From NCBI RefSeq assembly GCF_003443735.1, contig NZ_CP031969.1:4340001-4404000 (forward strand): DNA of 64,000 bases. Direction: 5' to 3'. The notes beneath the pieces are model-generated. The model saw nothing but the letters and a program-made list of their open reading frames with translations. It had not been told where the DNA came from and ran no database searches. Positions 17,016-25,222 of this stretch are shown one piece after another (the first letter of the stretch is position 1; each line of letters begins with the position of its first letter). The DNA is from Streptomyces sp. CC0208. GTDB lineage: Bacteria > Actinomycetota > Actinomycetes > Streptomycetales > Streptomycetaceae. A program made the translations under genes and the position numbers.

Positions 17016-18164
17016 GTGGACTTCACCTTCAGCGAGGAGCAGCAGGCGGCGGCCGAGGCGGCGCGGGGGGTGTTCGCCGACGTGGCGCCGGACGCGGTGC
17101 CGTCTCCGGCGCTGACCACGGGTGCCGTGGCCGACGAGTTCGACCGCGCGCTGTGGTCCAGGCTCGCCGACGCGGACCTGCTGAGCCTGCTGGTGGCGGA
17201 GGAGTACGGCGGGGCGGGCCTGGACGCCGTCGCGCTGTGCCTGGTGCTGCGTGAGTCGGCGAAGGTGCTGGCGCGGGTGCCCCTGCTGGAGAACAGCGCG
17301 GCCATGGCGGCCGTACAGGCTTACGGCGGGCCGGAGTTGAGGGCGCAGCTGCTGGAGCGGGCCGGGCGCGGGGAGCTCGTGCTGACCGTCGCCGCAAGCG
17401 GCCGCACGGGGCACGATCCCGCCGAACTCGCCGTCACCGCACGGCAGGAGGAGGGGGAGGGCGAGGGCGCCGACTGGATCCTGGACGGGGTGCAGACGGC
17501 GGTGCCGTGGGCGTACGACGCGGACTTCGTCGTCGTCCCGGCGCATACGTCCGCGGGCCGGACCGTTCTCGCACTGGTGCCGCGGGTCCACGACGGGGTG
17601 GCGCTCGGCGAGCAGTTCTCCACCAGCGGGGAGCGGCTGGGCGAGCTGCGCCTTGAGTCGGTGAGGATCACCGCGCGGGACGTGATCGACGTCGAGGGCG
17701 CGTGGGAGTGGTTGCGGGATCTGCTGACCACGGGGACCTGTGCGCTGGCGCTCGGGCTGGGCGAGCGGGTGCTGCGGATGAGCAGTGAATACACCAGCAA
17801 GCGGGAGCAGTTCGGGTTCCCGGTCGCCACGTTCCAGGCCGTGGCCGTGCAGGCCGCCGACCGTTACATCGACCTGCGCGCGATGGAGGTCACGCTGTGG
17901 CAGGCGGCGTGGCGGATCGACTCGGGAGCTCAGGGGGCGCTGCCGGTCGCGGGGGATGTCGCCGTGGCGAAGATCTGGGCGTCGGAGGGGGTACGGAGGG
18001 TGGTGCAGACGGCACAGCATCTGCACGGCGGATTCGGCGCGGACGTCGACTACCCCCTGCACCGGTACCACGCGTGGGCCAAGCAGCTGGAACTCGCGCT
18101 CGGTCCGGCGGCGGCGCACGAGGAGGCGTTGGGGGATCTGCTGGCGGCACATCCCCTGGGCTGA
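17016..18164 (+). CDS. Acyl-CoA dehydrogenase family protein
   Basis: This 382-residue flavoenzyme has the N-terminal helical domain (DFTFSEEQQAAAEAARGVFAD), a middle beta domain and the C-terminal helical domain with YTSKREQFGFPVATFQAVA and QHLHGGFGADVDYPLHRYHAWAKQLEL. It would introduce an alpha-beta double bond into an acyl-CoA. The start is GTG 17016 after GGAAGGAC. It follows paaE by 99 bp but has its own KstR-like operator, so it probably belongs to sterol or branched acyl-CoA catabolism rather than the paa operon. The exact substrate is unknown. Confidence 0.85.
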   Translation: MDFTFSEEQQAAAEAARGVFADVAPDAVPSPALTTGAVADEFDRALWSRLADADLLSLLVAEEYGGAGLDAVALCLVLRESAKVLARVPLLENSAAMAAVQAYGGPELRAQLLERAGRGELVLTVAASGRTGHDPAELAVTARQEEGEGEGADWILDGVQTAVPWAYDADFVVVPAHTSAGRTVLALVPRVHDGVALGEQFSTSGERLGELRLESVRITARDVIDVEGAWEWLRDLLTTGTCALALGLGERVLRMSSEYTSKREQFGFPVATFQAVAVQAADRYIDLRAMEVTLWQAAWRIDSGAQGALPVAGDVAVAKIWASEGVRRVVQTAQHLHGGFGADVDYPLHRYHAWAKQLELALGPAAAHEEALGDLLAAHPLG

Positions 18165-18284
18165 CACCGAACCGCCACCGGTCTTGATCACCGAGCCGGC
18201 CCGCCGCCGCGAACCGCGGGCCGGGACCTGAGCGACGGGGAGGGCATGGGTGGTCCCGAGCAGGCACCCCCCACACCAAGCGCC

Positions 18285-18316
18285 CCCGATCAGAGCTGCC
18301 CCCGATCAGAGCTGCC
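18285..18316. repeat. Two-copy 16-bp tandem repeat
   Basis: CCCGATCAGAGCTGCC is repeated head to tail just after the end of the rhodanese gene (its stop is at 18322). A GGCCCGC/GCGGGCC arm pair near 18200-18225 upstream could act as a weak terminator for the acyl-CoA dehydrogenase. No function is assigned. Confidence 0.6.
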
Positions 18317-18321
18317 GACGG

Positions 18322-18669
18322 TCAGAGCACGAAACCCGGGCGGCCGTCGTCGGTCACCACGGGGCGGCCGACCTCGGCCCACAGCTGCATGCCGCCGTCC
18401 ACGTTCACGGCGTCGATGCCCTGCTGGGCCAGGTACATCGTGACCTGGGCCGAGCGGCCGCCGGACCGGCAGATCACGTGGACGCGGCCGTCCTGGGGGG
18501 CGGCCTCGGTCAGCTCGCCGTAGCGGGCCACGAAGTCACTGATGGGGATGTGCAGCGCCCCTTCGGCGTGACCCGCCTGCCATTCGTCGTCCTCTCGGAC
18601 GTCCAGCAGAAAATCGTCGTCCTTGAGGTCCGTGACCTGGACCGTGGGCACACCAGCACCGAAATTCAT
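18322..18669 (-). CDS. Single-domain rhodanese-like protein
   Basis: This 115-residue protein is one rhodanese domain. The opening FLLDVREDDEWQAGHAEGALHIP and the active-site loop VICRSGGRSAQ with its persulfide-forming Cys are clear. It probably carries sulfane sulfur in the cytoplasm; the partner is unknown. I chose the ATG at 18669 because the open frame upstream reads through a GC-rich shadow of the next gene. It stands alone between the acyl-CoA dehydrogenase (convergent) and the J-domain gene. Confidence 0.85.
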   Translation of the reverse strand: MNFGAGVPTVQVTDLKDDDFLLDVREDDEWQAGHAEGALHIPISDFVARYGELTEAAPQDGRVHVICRSGGRSAQVTMYLAQQGIDAVNVDGGMQLWAEVGRPVVTDDGRPGFVL

Positions 18670-18707
18670 GAGACCGACGCTACCCGACGCCCCGGGGACG
18701 CGACCGG

Positions 18708-19523
18708 TCACTCCTGCGCGAGCAGTTCCCCGAGCTCCGCCTCGCGCGTGGAGACGTCGGCCAGGAGCTTCTCGGCGATCTCCTCCAGGAGGCGGTCCGG
18801 GTCGTCCGGTGCCATCCGGAGCATCGAGCCGATCGCGCTCTCCTCCAGTTCCCGCGCGACCACGGAGAGGAGTTCCTTGCGCCGGGAGAGCCATTCGAGG
18901 CGGGCGTAGAGCTCCTCGCTGGGGGTGGGGCCCTGCTCCGGCGGCTTGGGACCGGCGGCCCACTCCTCGGCCAGTTCCCGCAGGAGAGGCTCGTCGCCTC
19001 GGGAGTAGGCCGCGTTGACCCGGGTGATGAACTCCTCGCGCCGGGCGCGCTCGGTGTCGTCCTGGGCGAGGTCCGGGTGAGCCTTGCGGGCGAGCTCGCG
19101 GTAGAGCTTGCGGGCCTCGTCGCTGGGGCGCACCCGCTGCGGGGGCCGCACCGGCTGCTCGGTGAGCATCGCGGCGGCCTCGGGGAAGAGGCCCTCCCCG
19201 TCCATCCAGCCGTGGAACAGTTCCTCGACGCCGGGCATCGGCATCACCCGGGCGCGGGCCTCCTGCGCCTGGCGCAGATCCTCGGGGTCGCCGCTGCGGG
19301 CGGCCCGGATCTCCGCGATCTGGGCGTCCAGCTCGTCGAGGCGGGTGTACATCGGGCCGAGCTTCTGGTGATGCAGGCGGGAGAAGTTCTCCACCTCGAT
19401 GCGGAAGGTCTCCACCGCGATCTCGTACTCGATGAGCGCCTGCTCGGCGGCCCGCACGGCCCGCTCCAACCGCTCCGTACCTGCGGCGGCTGTGCCGTGG
19501 GGGTCAGCTTCCGGGGACGTCAT
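18708..19523 (-). CDS. J-domain-containing protein
   Basis: This 271-residue soluble protein is largely helical: a coiled-coil-like N-terminal region (about 15-95), then a J-like segment near 130-175 with KLYRELARKAHPDLAQ containing the HPD motif that stimulates DnaK ATPase, and an acidic helical C terminus. It is a stand-alone J protein without the DnaJ zinc or Gly/Phe regions. The start ATG 19523 begins MTSPEADPHG. A specific client is unknown. Confidence 0.75.
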   Translation of the reverse strand: MTSPEADPHGTAAAGTERLERAVRAAEQALIEYEIAVETFRIEVENFSRLHHQKLGPMYTRLDELDAQIAEIRAARSGDPEDLRQAQEARARVMPMPGVEELFHGWMDGEGLFPEAAAMLTEQPVRPPQRVRPSDEARKLYRELARKAHPDLAQDDTERARREEFITRVNAAYSRGDEPLLRELAEEWAAGPKPPEQGPTPSEELYARLEWLSRRKELLSVVARELEESAIGSMLRMAPDDPDRLLEEIAEKLLADVSTREAELGELLAQE

Positions 19524-19618
19524 CCGAACAGCGTAACCGCGCCGACCGGAGCCGGACGCCAACCGGGGTGACGGCCAAGGTGACGGCCGGGGCGACGGCC
19601 GGGGTACCGGGCCGCTCC

Positions 19619-21109
19619 TCACACCCCCGTCTCCGCCGCCACCCTCCCCGTTCGGACCGCCGCCACCAGTTCCGCGTGGTCCGCCTCCGTGCGGTCGGCG
19701 TAGGTCACGGCGAAGGTGGCGACGGCCTCGTCGAGCTCCTCGTTCTTGCCGCAGTAGCCGGAGACCAGGCGTGGGTCGACGCTGTGCGAATGGGCACGGG
19801 CCAGGAGGGCGCCGGTCATACGGCCGTAGTCGTCTATCTGGTCGGCGGACAGGGCGGCCGGGTCGACGCTGCCCTTGCGGTTGCGGAACTGGCGCACCTG
19901 GAAGGGGAGGCCCTCGATGGTCGTCCAGCCCAGCAGGATGTCGCTGACCACCTGCATCCGCTTCTGGCCGACGACCACCCGGCGACCCTCGTGGTCGACC
20001 GGCGGCACGTCGAAGCCCGCGGTGACCAGGTGCGGCAGGAGGGCCGAGGGTCGCGCCTCCTTGACCTGGAGGACCAGCGGTTCGCCGCGGTGGTCCAGCA
20101 GCAGGACGACGTAGGAGCGGGTGCCGACGCTGCCGGTGCCGACGACGCGGAACGCCACGTCGTGCACCGCGTGCCGGGCCAGCAGCGGGAGCCGGTCCTC
20201 GGAGAGCGTGGTCAGGTAGTGCTCCAGGGACGCGGCCACCGCAGCCGCCTCCTCGTCGGGCACCCGGCGCAGCACCGGCGCGGCGTCCACGAAGCGCCGG
20301 CCACCGTCCTCGGTGAGCTCGGTCGACCTCGCCGCGAACCGCCCGCTGGTGTTGGCCCGCGCCTTCTCCGAGACCCGCTCCAGCGTGCCGACCAGGTCAT
20401 GGGCGTCGGTGTGGGAGACGAGCTCCTCGTCCGCGATCGCGTTCCACGCATCCAGCACCGGGAGCTTGGCCATCAGCCGCATGGTGCGCCGGTACGCGCC
20501 CACCGCACCGTGCGCCGCCGCGCGGCAGGTGTCCTCGTCGGCGCCGGTCTCCCGGCCCGCGAGGACCAGGGAGGCGGCGAGCCGCTTGAGGTCCCACTCC
20601 CAGGGGCCGTGCACCGTCTCGTCGAAGTCGTTCAGGTCGATGACCAGGCCGCCGCGGGCGTCGCCGTACAGGCCGAAGTTCGCCGCGTGGGCGTCGCCGC
20701 AGATCTGGGCGCGGATCCTGGTCATGGGGGTGCGGGCCAGGTCGTACGCCATGAGTCCCGCCGAGCCGCGCAGGAAGGCGAACGGCGTGGCCGCCATCCG
20801 CCCCACCCGGATCGGCGTGAGCTCGGGGATACGGCCCCGGCTCGACTCCTCGACCGCCTCGACCGCGCCGGGACGGGAGATGTCGAGGTCGAGCGCGGCG
20901 TGGGCGCTGCGCGGGACGCTCTCCCGCAGGGCCTTGCCCTCCCTCTTGGGCGAGCCCTCGACGGGCCACTGGGCGAAGCCTCGCACCCGGGGGCGGCGGG
21001 CTGCCGCCCCCTCCCGCGTCGCGGACGCCTCGTCGGGCTCCGTCACTGCCGTCGCCTCCGCACCGGCCTCGGTCACAGCGACCGCCTCCCCCGTGTCCAG
21101 CAAGAACAT
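19619..21109 (-). CDS. DUF2252 family protein
   Basis: This 496-residue protein has the DUF2252 signature: MAATPFAFLRGSAGLMAYDLA, then ICGDAHAANFGLYGDARGGLVIDLNDFDET. The second block resembles the catalytic loop of kinase-like aminoglycoside phosphotransferases (a D followed downstream by NDFD), so a kinase-like fold is plausible. Function is unknown. The first 40 residues are Ala/Glu rich. I took ATG 21109; a TTG immediately before it would add one residue. Confidence 0.82.
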   Translation of the reverse strand: MFLLDTGEAVAVTEAGAEATAVTEPDEASATREGAAARRPRVRGFAQWPVEGSPKREGKALRESVPRSAHAALDLDISRPGAVEAVEESSRGRIPELTPIRVGRMAATPFAFLRGSAGLMAYDLARTPMTRIRAQICGDAHAANFGLYGDARGGLVIDLNDFDETVHGPWEWDLKRLAASLVLAGRETGADEDTCRAAAHGAVGAYRRTMRLMAKLPVLDAWNAIADEELVSHTDAHDLVGTLERVSEKARANTSGRFAARSTELTEDGGRRFVDAAPVLRRVPDEEAAAVAASLEHYLTTLSEDRLPLLARHAVHDVAFRVVGTGSVGTRSYVVLLLDHRGEPLVLQVKEARPSALLPHLVTAGFDVPPVDHEGRRVVVGQKRMQVVSDILLGWTTIEGLPFQVRQFRNRKGSVDPAALSADQIDDYGRMTGALLARAHSHSVDPRLVSGYCGKNEELDEAVATFAVTYADRTEADHAELVAAVRTGRVAAETGV

Positions 21110-21198
21110 CAACTCGTGCCGAACCGTACAACCACTGGCCGAAACACGTCAGACCCTGTGGACAACTCCCCGGTTGTGCACAACGGCTGTCCCGGCGC

Positions 21199-21353
21199 TC
21201 AGCCCGGCTTGTCCACCGCCTGGCAGTACGTCCACGCCGTCGTGTCGCACGATGTCTTCTGTTGGCGTCGAAGGCGCCGGCCGCCCCGTAGTTGCCATAG
21301 CCGACGTCGTTCCGGGCACAGGCGTTCGCGAACGGAAATCTGAATGAGTCGTC
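21199..21353 (-). pseudogene. Remnant of a secreted prokaryotic phospholipase A2
   Basis: On the minus strand the frame reads DDSFRFPFANACARNDVGYG, then NYGAAGAFDAN. After a frame change and an apparent deletion it continues TSCDTTAWTYCQAVDKPG and stops. Both parts align with Streptomyces phospholipase A2, where the equivalents are FPFNTACARHDFGYRNY, AAGSFDAN and TACNSTAWTYYQAVK. The catalytic His-Asp is Asn-Asp here, the middle helix is missing and the two halves are in different frames. No signal peptide or N-terminal half is recognisable, so the gene is dead. Confidence 0.75.
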
Positions 21354-21632
21354 CGGGGAGGTGCTCTCGCCGCGACCGCCGTCCTGCTGCCGCCGCCCCG
21401 CTGCCGCCGTCCTGCTACCGGCCTCCGCCCCGTCACGGCGTCCCCATGGCCGGAGGAAGAGCCCATGCGCCGTCGTCTCACCGCGCCTCTGTTCACCGCT
21501 CATGACCCAGAAGAAGGCGGACGCTCTACGCCATGTGCATGAGGGAGCCAGACTCGCCGACTCACCCTTGACCGGGGCTCAGCTGCACCTGCCGACCCGC
21601 CCGCAGCCGTCTCCGCCCGCGGCCAGTCTCGG
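21354..21632. other. Gene-free stretch upstream of the PLA2 remnant
   Basis: I see no conserved gene here. One short plus-strand frame at 21464 (MRRRLTAPLFTA start) looks like a signal-peptide beginning but stops after 25 codons. The stretch may hold the eroded 5' part of the phospholipase remnant and the terminator region of the response regulator gene. Confidence 0.5.
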
Positions 21633-22295
21633 TCACGACCGCAAATACGCAAGCACCGCCAGCACCCGCCGGTGGGTCTCGTCCGCCGGTGGCAGGTCCA
21701 GCTTCGTGAGGATGCCGCCGATGTGCTTGCCCACCGCCGCCTCGGAGACGACGAGTTCACGCGCGATGGCACCGTTGGACTTGCCCTCCGCTATCAGCGC
21801 GAGGACCTCCCGCTCGCGCGGGGTGAGCCGCTCCAGCGGATCGCGGCGCCGGCGCAGCAACTGCCGGACGACCTCGGGGTCCACGACCGTGCCGCCGTCC
21901 GCGACCTCGGCGAGCGCGTCGACGAACTCCTCGACCTGGCCGACACGGTCCTTGAGCAGGTAGCCGACGCCCGTGCCGTCCCCGGAGTCGAGGAGTTCGG
22001 AGGCGTACGTCCGCTGCACGTACTGGCTGAGCACCAGCACCGGCAGGGCGGGGCGGCTCTCCCGCAGGCGGACCGCGGCGTGCAGGCCCTCGTCCTGGAA
22101 GCCGGGCGGCATACGGACGTCGGTGACCACGATGTCCGGGCCGTGCTCCTCGACCGCCGCGATCAGCGCCTGCGCGTCACCGACCGCCGCGACGACCTCG
22201 TGGCCGCAGCGGCCGAGCAGACCTATGAGGCCCTCCCGCAGCAGCACGCTGTCCTCGGCCAGGACTACGCGAAGCGACCGGCCGCCTCGCTCCAC
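21633..22295 (-). CDS. NarL/FixJ-type response regulator
   Basis: This 220-residue protein has a receiver domain (about 5-125) with the phosphoacceptor Asp in VVTDVRMPP, and a C-terminal LuxR-type helix-turn-helix (about 150-210, LTPREREVLALIAEGKSNGAIARELVVSEAAVGKHI). The GTG at 22295 lies inside the end of the histidine kinase gene, which implies coupled translation; ATG 22319 is an alternative. It pairs with the kinase immediately upstream. The divergent ABC transporter operon, beyond a 0.9-kb gap, is a plausible target. Confidence 0.88.
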   Translation of the reverse strand: MERGGRSLRVVLAEDSVLLREGLIGLLGRCGHEVVAAVGDAQALIAAVEEHGPDIVVTDVRMPPGFQDEGLHAAVRLRESRPALPVLVLSQYVQRTYASELLDSGDGTGVGYLLKDRVGQVEEFVDALAEVADGGTVVDPEVVRQLLRRRRDPLERLTPREREVLALIAEGKSNGAIARELVVSEAAVGKHIGGILTKLDLPPADETHRRVLAVLAYLRS

Positions 22296-23581
22296 TCGGT
22301 CGCCTCGGTCACCTCGCAAGGGAACTCCACACGCAGCAGGGTCGGTCCGCCCGGCGGGCTGGACAGGGAGAGTCTGCCATCCAGGACCGACACCCGGTCC
22401 GCGAGTCCGGTCAGTCCGCTGCCCGCCGAGGCGTCGGCGCCGCCGCGGCCGTCGTCGCGCACCTCCAGGACCAGCCGCCCGCCCGAGTGGCCCCCGGACA
22501 CCTGGGCGCGGCCCGCCCCGCTGTGCTTGGCGACGTTGGCTAGGGCCTCGCAGACCACGAAGTACGCGGCCGCCTCCACCGCCTGCTCGAACCGTCCCGG
22601 CAGCGGGAGGTCCACGTCGACCGGGACCACGGAACGGTCGGCCGCGTCGGCCACGGCGGCCCCGAGGCCGTAGTCCGCGAGGACCTTCGGGTGGATGCCG
22701 TGGATGAGTTCACGCAGTTCCGCGAGGGCCTTGCCCGCCTCGTCGTGGGCCTTGGCGAGCTGGTCGGCGAGGGGCCCCGGCGGGGCGTCGAGACGGGCCA
22801 GGCCCAAGGTCATCGTCAGGGCGACCAGGCGCTGTTGGGCGCCGTCGTGCAGATCGCGTTCGATGCGCCGGCGCTCCGCCTCGAAGGCGTCCACCAACCG
22901 CACGCGCGAGCGGCTCAGTTCGACCACCTTGGCACCCAGGTCGCCGTCCGGGTCGGCGATCAGCAGCCGGGTCAGTTCGGCGCGGGCGCCGGCCGCGACG
23001 CCCAGGACGTAGGCGCCGAGGGCCAGCAGCAGCAGTCCGAGCACGGCGACCCCGAAGGCCGTGGGCCAGGTGGTGACCGTCCACTGCTTGAGCACCTTCG
23101 TCTCGCGGCCCCCGCCGACGGTGGCCAAGAGCAACGGGGTGGCGGCCATGGAGAGCGGGAAGAGCAGCGCGACCGTGAACACCAGCGCGTCCAGCGGCCA
23201 CAGCAGGCCCGCGAACAGCACGGTGTACGCGAGCTCGCGCCAGGTGGCCTGTTCCTTCAGCCGGGTCGTCAGCCAGGACATCAGTCCCTCGGCGGGCGGC
23301 GGCTGGTGCGGGTCCGGTGCCGGGTCGAGGTCGACCAGGCCGAGCCTGCGCCGTTCCACCCAGGCCACCGGCAGACCGGAGACCGCCAGCACGACCAGCA
23401 GCGGCAGCCCGACCAGCACGACGGCGAGCGCCCCGCCGACGGCCGCCAGCGTCACCAGCCCGACCAGGGCGAGGACACCGGTGACCGCACCGGTCAGCAG
23501 GTAACAGACCGAGCGCCAGGGCCACGCCGACAGCAGGAAGCCCGGCCGGGACATGGCCTGCCACACATTCCGAGGGTGCAT
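22265..23581 (-). CDS. Sensor histidine kinase (HisKA_3 type)
   Basis: This membrane histidine kinase of about 438 residues has four to five hydrophobic segments in two pairs (about 30-75 and 125-210), as in the PF13796 sensor type. The dimerisation helix with the phosphoaccepting His is ERRRIERDLHDGAQQRLVAL, and a C-terminal HATPase domain follows (VCEALANVAKHSGAG; VRDDGRGGADASAGSGLTGLADRV). I used ATG 23581; ATG 23554 is also possible. It is the upstream member of a kinase-regulator pair of the kind often linked to ABC exporters. Confidence 0.87.
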   Translation of the reverse strand: MHPRNVWQAMSRPGFLLSAWPWRSVCYLLTGAVTGVLALVGLVTLAAVGGALAVVLVGLPLLVVLAVSGLPVAWVERRRLGLVDLDPAPDPHQPPPAEGLMSWLTTRLKEQATWRELAYTVLFAGLLWPLDALVFTVALLFPLSMAATPLLLATVGGGRETKVLKQWTVTTWPTAFGVAVLGLLLLALGAYVLGVAAGARAELTRLLIADPDGDLGAKVVELSRSRVRLVDAFEAERRRIERDLHDGAQQRLVALTMTLGLARLDAPPGPLADQLAKAHDEAGKALAELRELIHGIHPKVLADYGLGAAVADAADRSVVPVDVDLPLPGRFEQAVEAAAYFVVCEALANVAKHSGAGRAQVSGGHSGGRLVLEVRDDGRGGADASAGSGLTGLADRVSVLDGRLSLSSPPGGPTLLRVEFPCEVTEATEWSEAAGRFA

Positions 23582-23781
23582 GGGAATCACCGTAGAAGGG
23601 CGGCCCGGCGCCCGGCCATGGGTCCAGGGGGCGGGCCGGAGGTAGGGCCGGCCATACCCCCGGCGGCGGGAGCGAAGGGATCCGGCCAGGTCGGCGCGGG
23701 GGCGCGGATCCGCCGTGCGACCACCCAGGCGGCCGTACGGCGGTCCCGGCCGCCCCAGGACGGGGCACGGCCGTCCGCTCG

Positions 23782-23933
23782 CAGGCATATCCCGGCTGCG
23801 AAGGCTGCTCGGCCCCGAGGCCGACCTGATCCGGCGCCGGCCCGGCTACCAGCTGACGGCGGCCGGCGCCCACCTCGACGTCCTGGAGGCGGCCGGCAAG
23901 GCCACCGACAGGCGGCCCACGGCGGCGGGTTGA
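23782..23933 (+). pseudogene. Fragment resembling the DNA-binding/BTAD junction of an AfsR/SARP-type regulator
   Basis: The plus-strand frame reads SRLRRLLGPEADLIRRRPGYQLT and then AGAHLDVLEAAG. This resembles the end of the winged-helix domain and start of the BTAD domain in SARP/AfsR regulators, where an RRxLGP and RxxGYxL pattern precedes a D-x-x-x-FE-x-L helix. Only about 45 residues are recognisable and neither end continues. It is probably a gene relic, held at low to moderate confidence. Confidence 0.45.
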
Positions 23934-24260
23934 ACGCTGCTCCTACGACCGTCGGGGCGCACCAGGCGGGTTGATCCGATCCCCCGCGGCGAGCCCCCGG
24001 TGAGCGGGCCCGAGCCCGGTGGGTATGCCCAGCCCTACCCCAAGTCTCGTCCCTGCCGCACTGCGCCCGAGTGTCCCCACGCGGTTTCGTGGAGTCACCG
24101 TGAGGACGAGAGAGGCGGCACCGGGGTGACGGCTTGTCCGACGGAGCACACGGCGGCGCACATCGCGGCGCACGGCGGTGTCGGCATCCTCGCAGCGGTG
24201 CTGCTGCTGCCCGCGCTGGAAGCGACCGGCGGCGGCTCACGCAGCCTCTTGCCACGGCAG

Positions 24261-24351
24261 CCACCTACCACCTGCCCACCTGCCACCTGCCACCTGCCAC
24301 CTGCCACCTGCCACACGCCACCTGCCACACGCCGCCTGCCACACGCCACAC
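24261..24351. repeat. 7-bp tandem repeat (CCACCTG)n upstream of the ABC transporter operon
   Basis: About a dozen imperfect copies of CCACCTG occupy this stretch, turning into CCACACG variants at the right end. It ends about 130 bp before the transporter start codon. The rest of the 0.9-kb gap between the kinase gene and the transporter (23582-24484) holds the SARP-like fragment and no recognisable gene. Copy-number change here could alter spacing in the promoter region; this is a suggestion only. Confidence 0.85.
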
Positions 24352-24484
24352 CGGACCCGGCACCCAGCCCCCGCTGGCGCCCAGCCCCCGCCCACGATGG
24401 CCGTGCCGGCTCCGGCTTCCGAGCTCCGAACCCTCCCTCCCGCCCAGCTGTGCGGGAGGACCGACACCGAACGAGTAGGGACAG

Positions 24485-25222
24485 ATGAACTACGACGCCA
24501 TCGAGTTGCGCTCCGTCAGCAGGAGCCACGGGTCGGGCGACAGCGCCGTGACGGCCCTCGACCAGGTCTCCCTTTCCTTCCCGCGCGCCACCTTCACCGC
24601 CGTCATGGGGCCCTCCGGCTCCGGCAAGTCGACCCTGCTGCAGTGCGCCGCGGGTCTGGACCGCCCCACCTCGGGTTCGGTCTCGGTGGGCGGCACCGAG
24701 CTGACCAGGCTCAGTGAGACCAGGCTGACGCTGCTGCGCCGCGAGCGCATCGGGTTCGTCTTCCAGGCGTTCAACCTCCTGCCCGCCCTGACCGCGGAGC
24801 AGAACGTCGCCCTGCCGCTGCGCCTGGCCGGCAAGCGGGTCGCGAAGTCCCGGGTCCGCGAGGTGCTCGAACAGGTCGGTCTCGGCGAGCGCGCCAGGCA
24901 CCGGCCCACGGAGATGTCCGGCGGCCAGCAGCAGCGCGTCGCCCTGGCCCGCGCGCTGATCACCCGCCCCGAGGTCCTCTTCGCCGACGAGCCGACCGGC
25001 GCCCTGGACTCGCAGACCAGCCGTGAGGTGCTGGCCCTGCTGCGGTCCATGGTCGACCGCGAGGGGCAGACGATCGTCATGGTCACCCACGACCCGGTGG
25101 CCGCCTCCTACGCCGACCGCGTGATCTTCCTCGTCGACGGCCGCGTCAACGGCGAGCTGATCGGTCCGAGCGCGGACGACATCGCCGCCCGCATGACCAA
25201 GCTGGAGGCCGTGCCGTGCTGA
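24485..25222 (+). CDS. ABC transporter ATP-binding protein (MacB/LolD type)
   Basis: This 245-residue ATPase shows Walker A GPSGSGKST, Q-loop FQAFNLLPALTAEQNVALPL, signature SGGQQQRVALARAL and Walker B VLFADEPTGALDSQ. These are typical of ATPases that work with FtsX-like permeases in export or stress sensing. ATG 24485 follows GGGACAG. Its stop overlaps the permease GTG by seven bases, so the two are translationally coupled. Confidence 0.93.
   Translation: MNYDAIELRSVSRSHGSGDSAVTALDQVSLSFPRATFTAVMGPSGSGKSTLLQCAAGLDRPTSGSVSVGGTELTRLSETRLTLLRRERIGFVFQAFNLLPALTAEQNVALPLRLAGKRVAKSRVREVLEQVGLGERARHRPTEMSGGQQQRVALARALITRPEVLFADEPTGALDSQTSREVLALLRSMVDREGQTIVMVTHDPVAASYADRVIFLVDGRVNGELIGPSADDIAARMTKLEAVPC

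Noticed and set aside
21155..21217. Several TTGTCCACA-like DnaA boxes, suggesting a replication origin
   Set aside because: Only three weak matches, no dnaA or dnaN gene nearby, and one match lies in the phospholipase remnant. Too few for a Streptomyces oriC.
21464..21541. Short plus-strand frame starting MRRRLTAPLFTA like a signal peptide
   Set aside because: It stops after 25 codons and has no ribosome-binding site or continuation in other frames that I can recognise.
24261..24351. Possible CRISPR array
   Set aside because: The unit is 7 bp without spacers, so it is a simple tandem repeat, and no cas genes are present.
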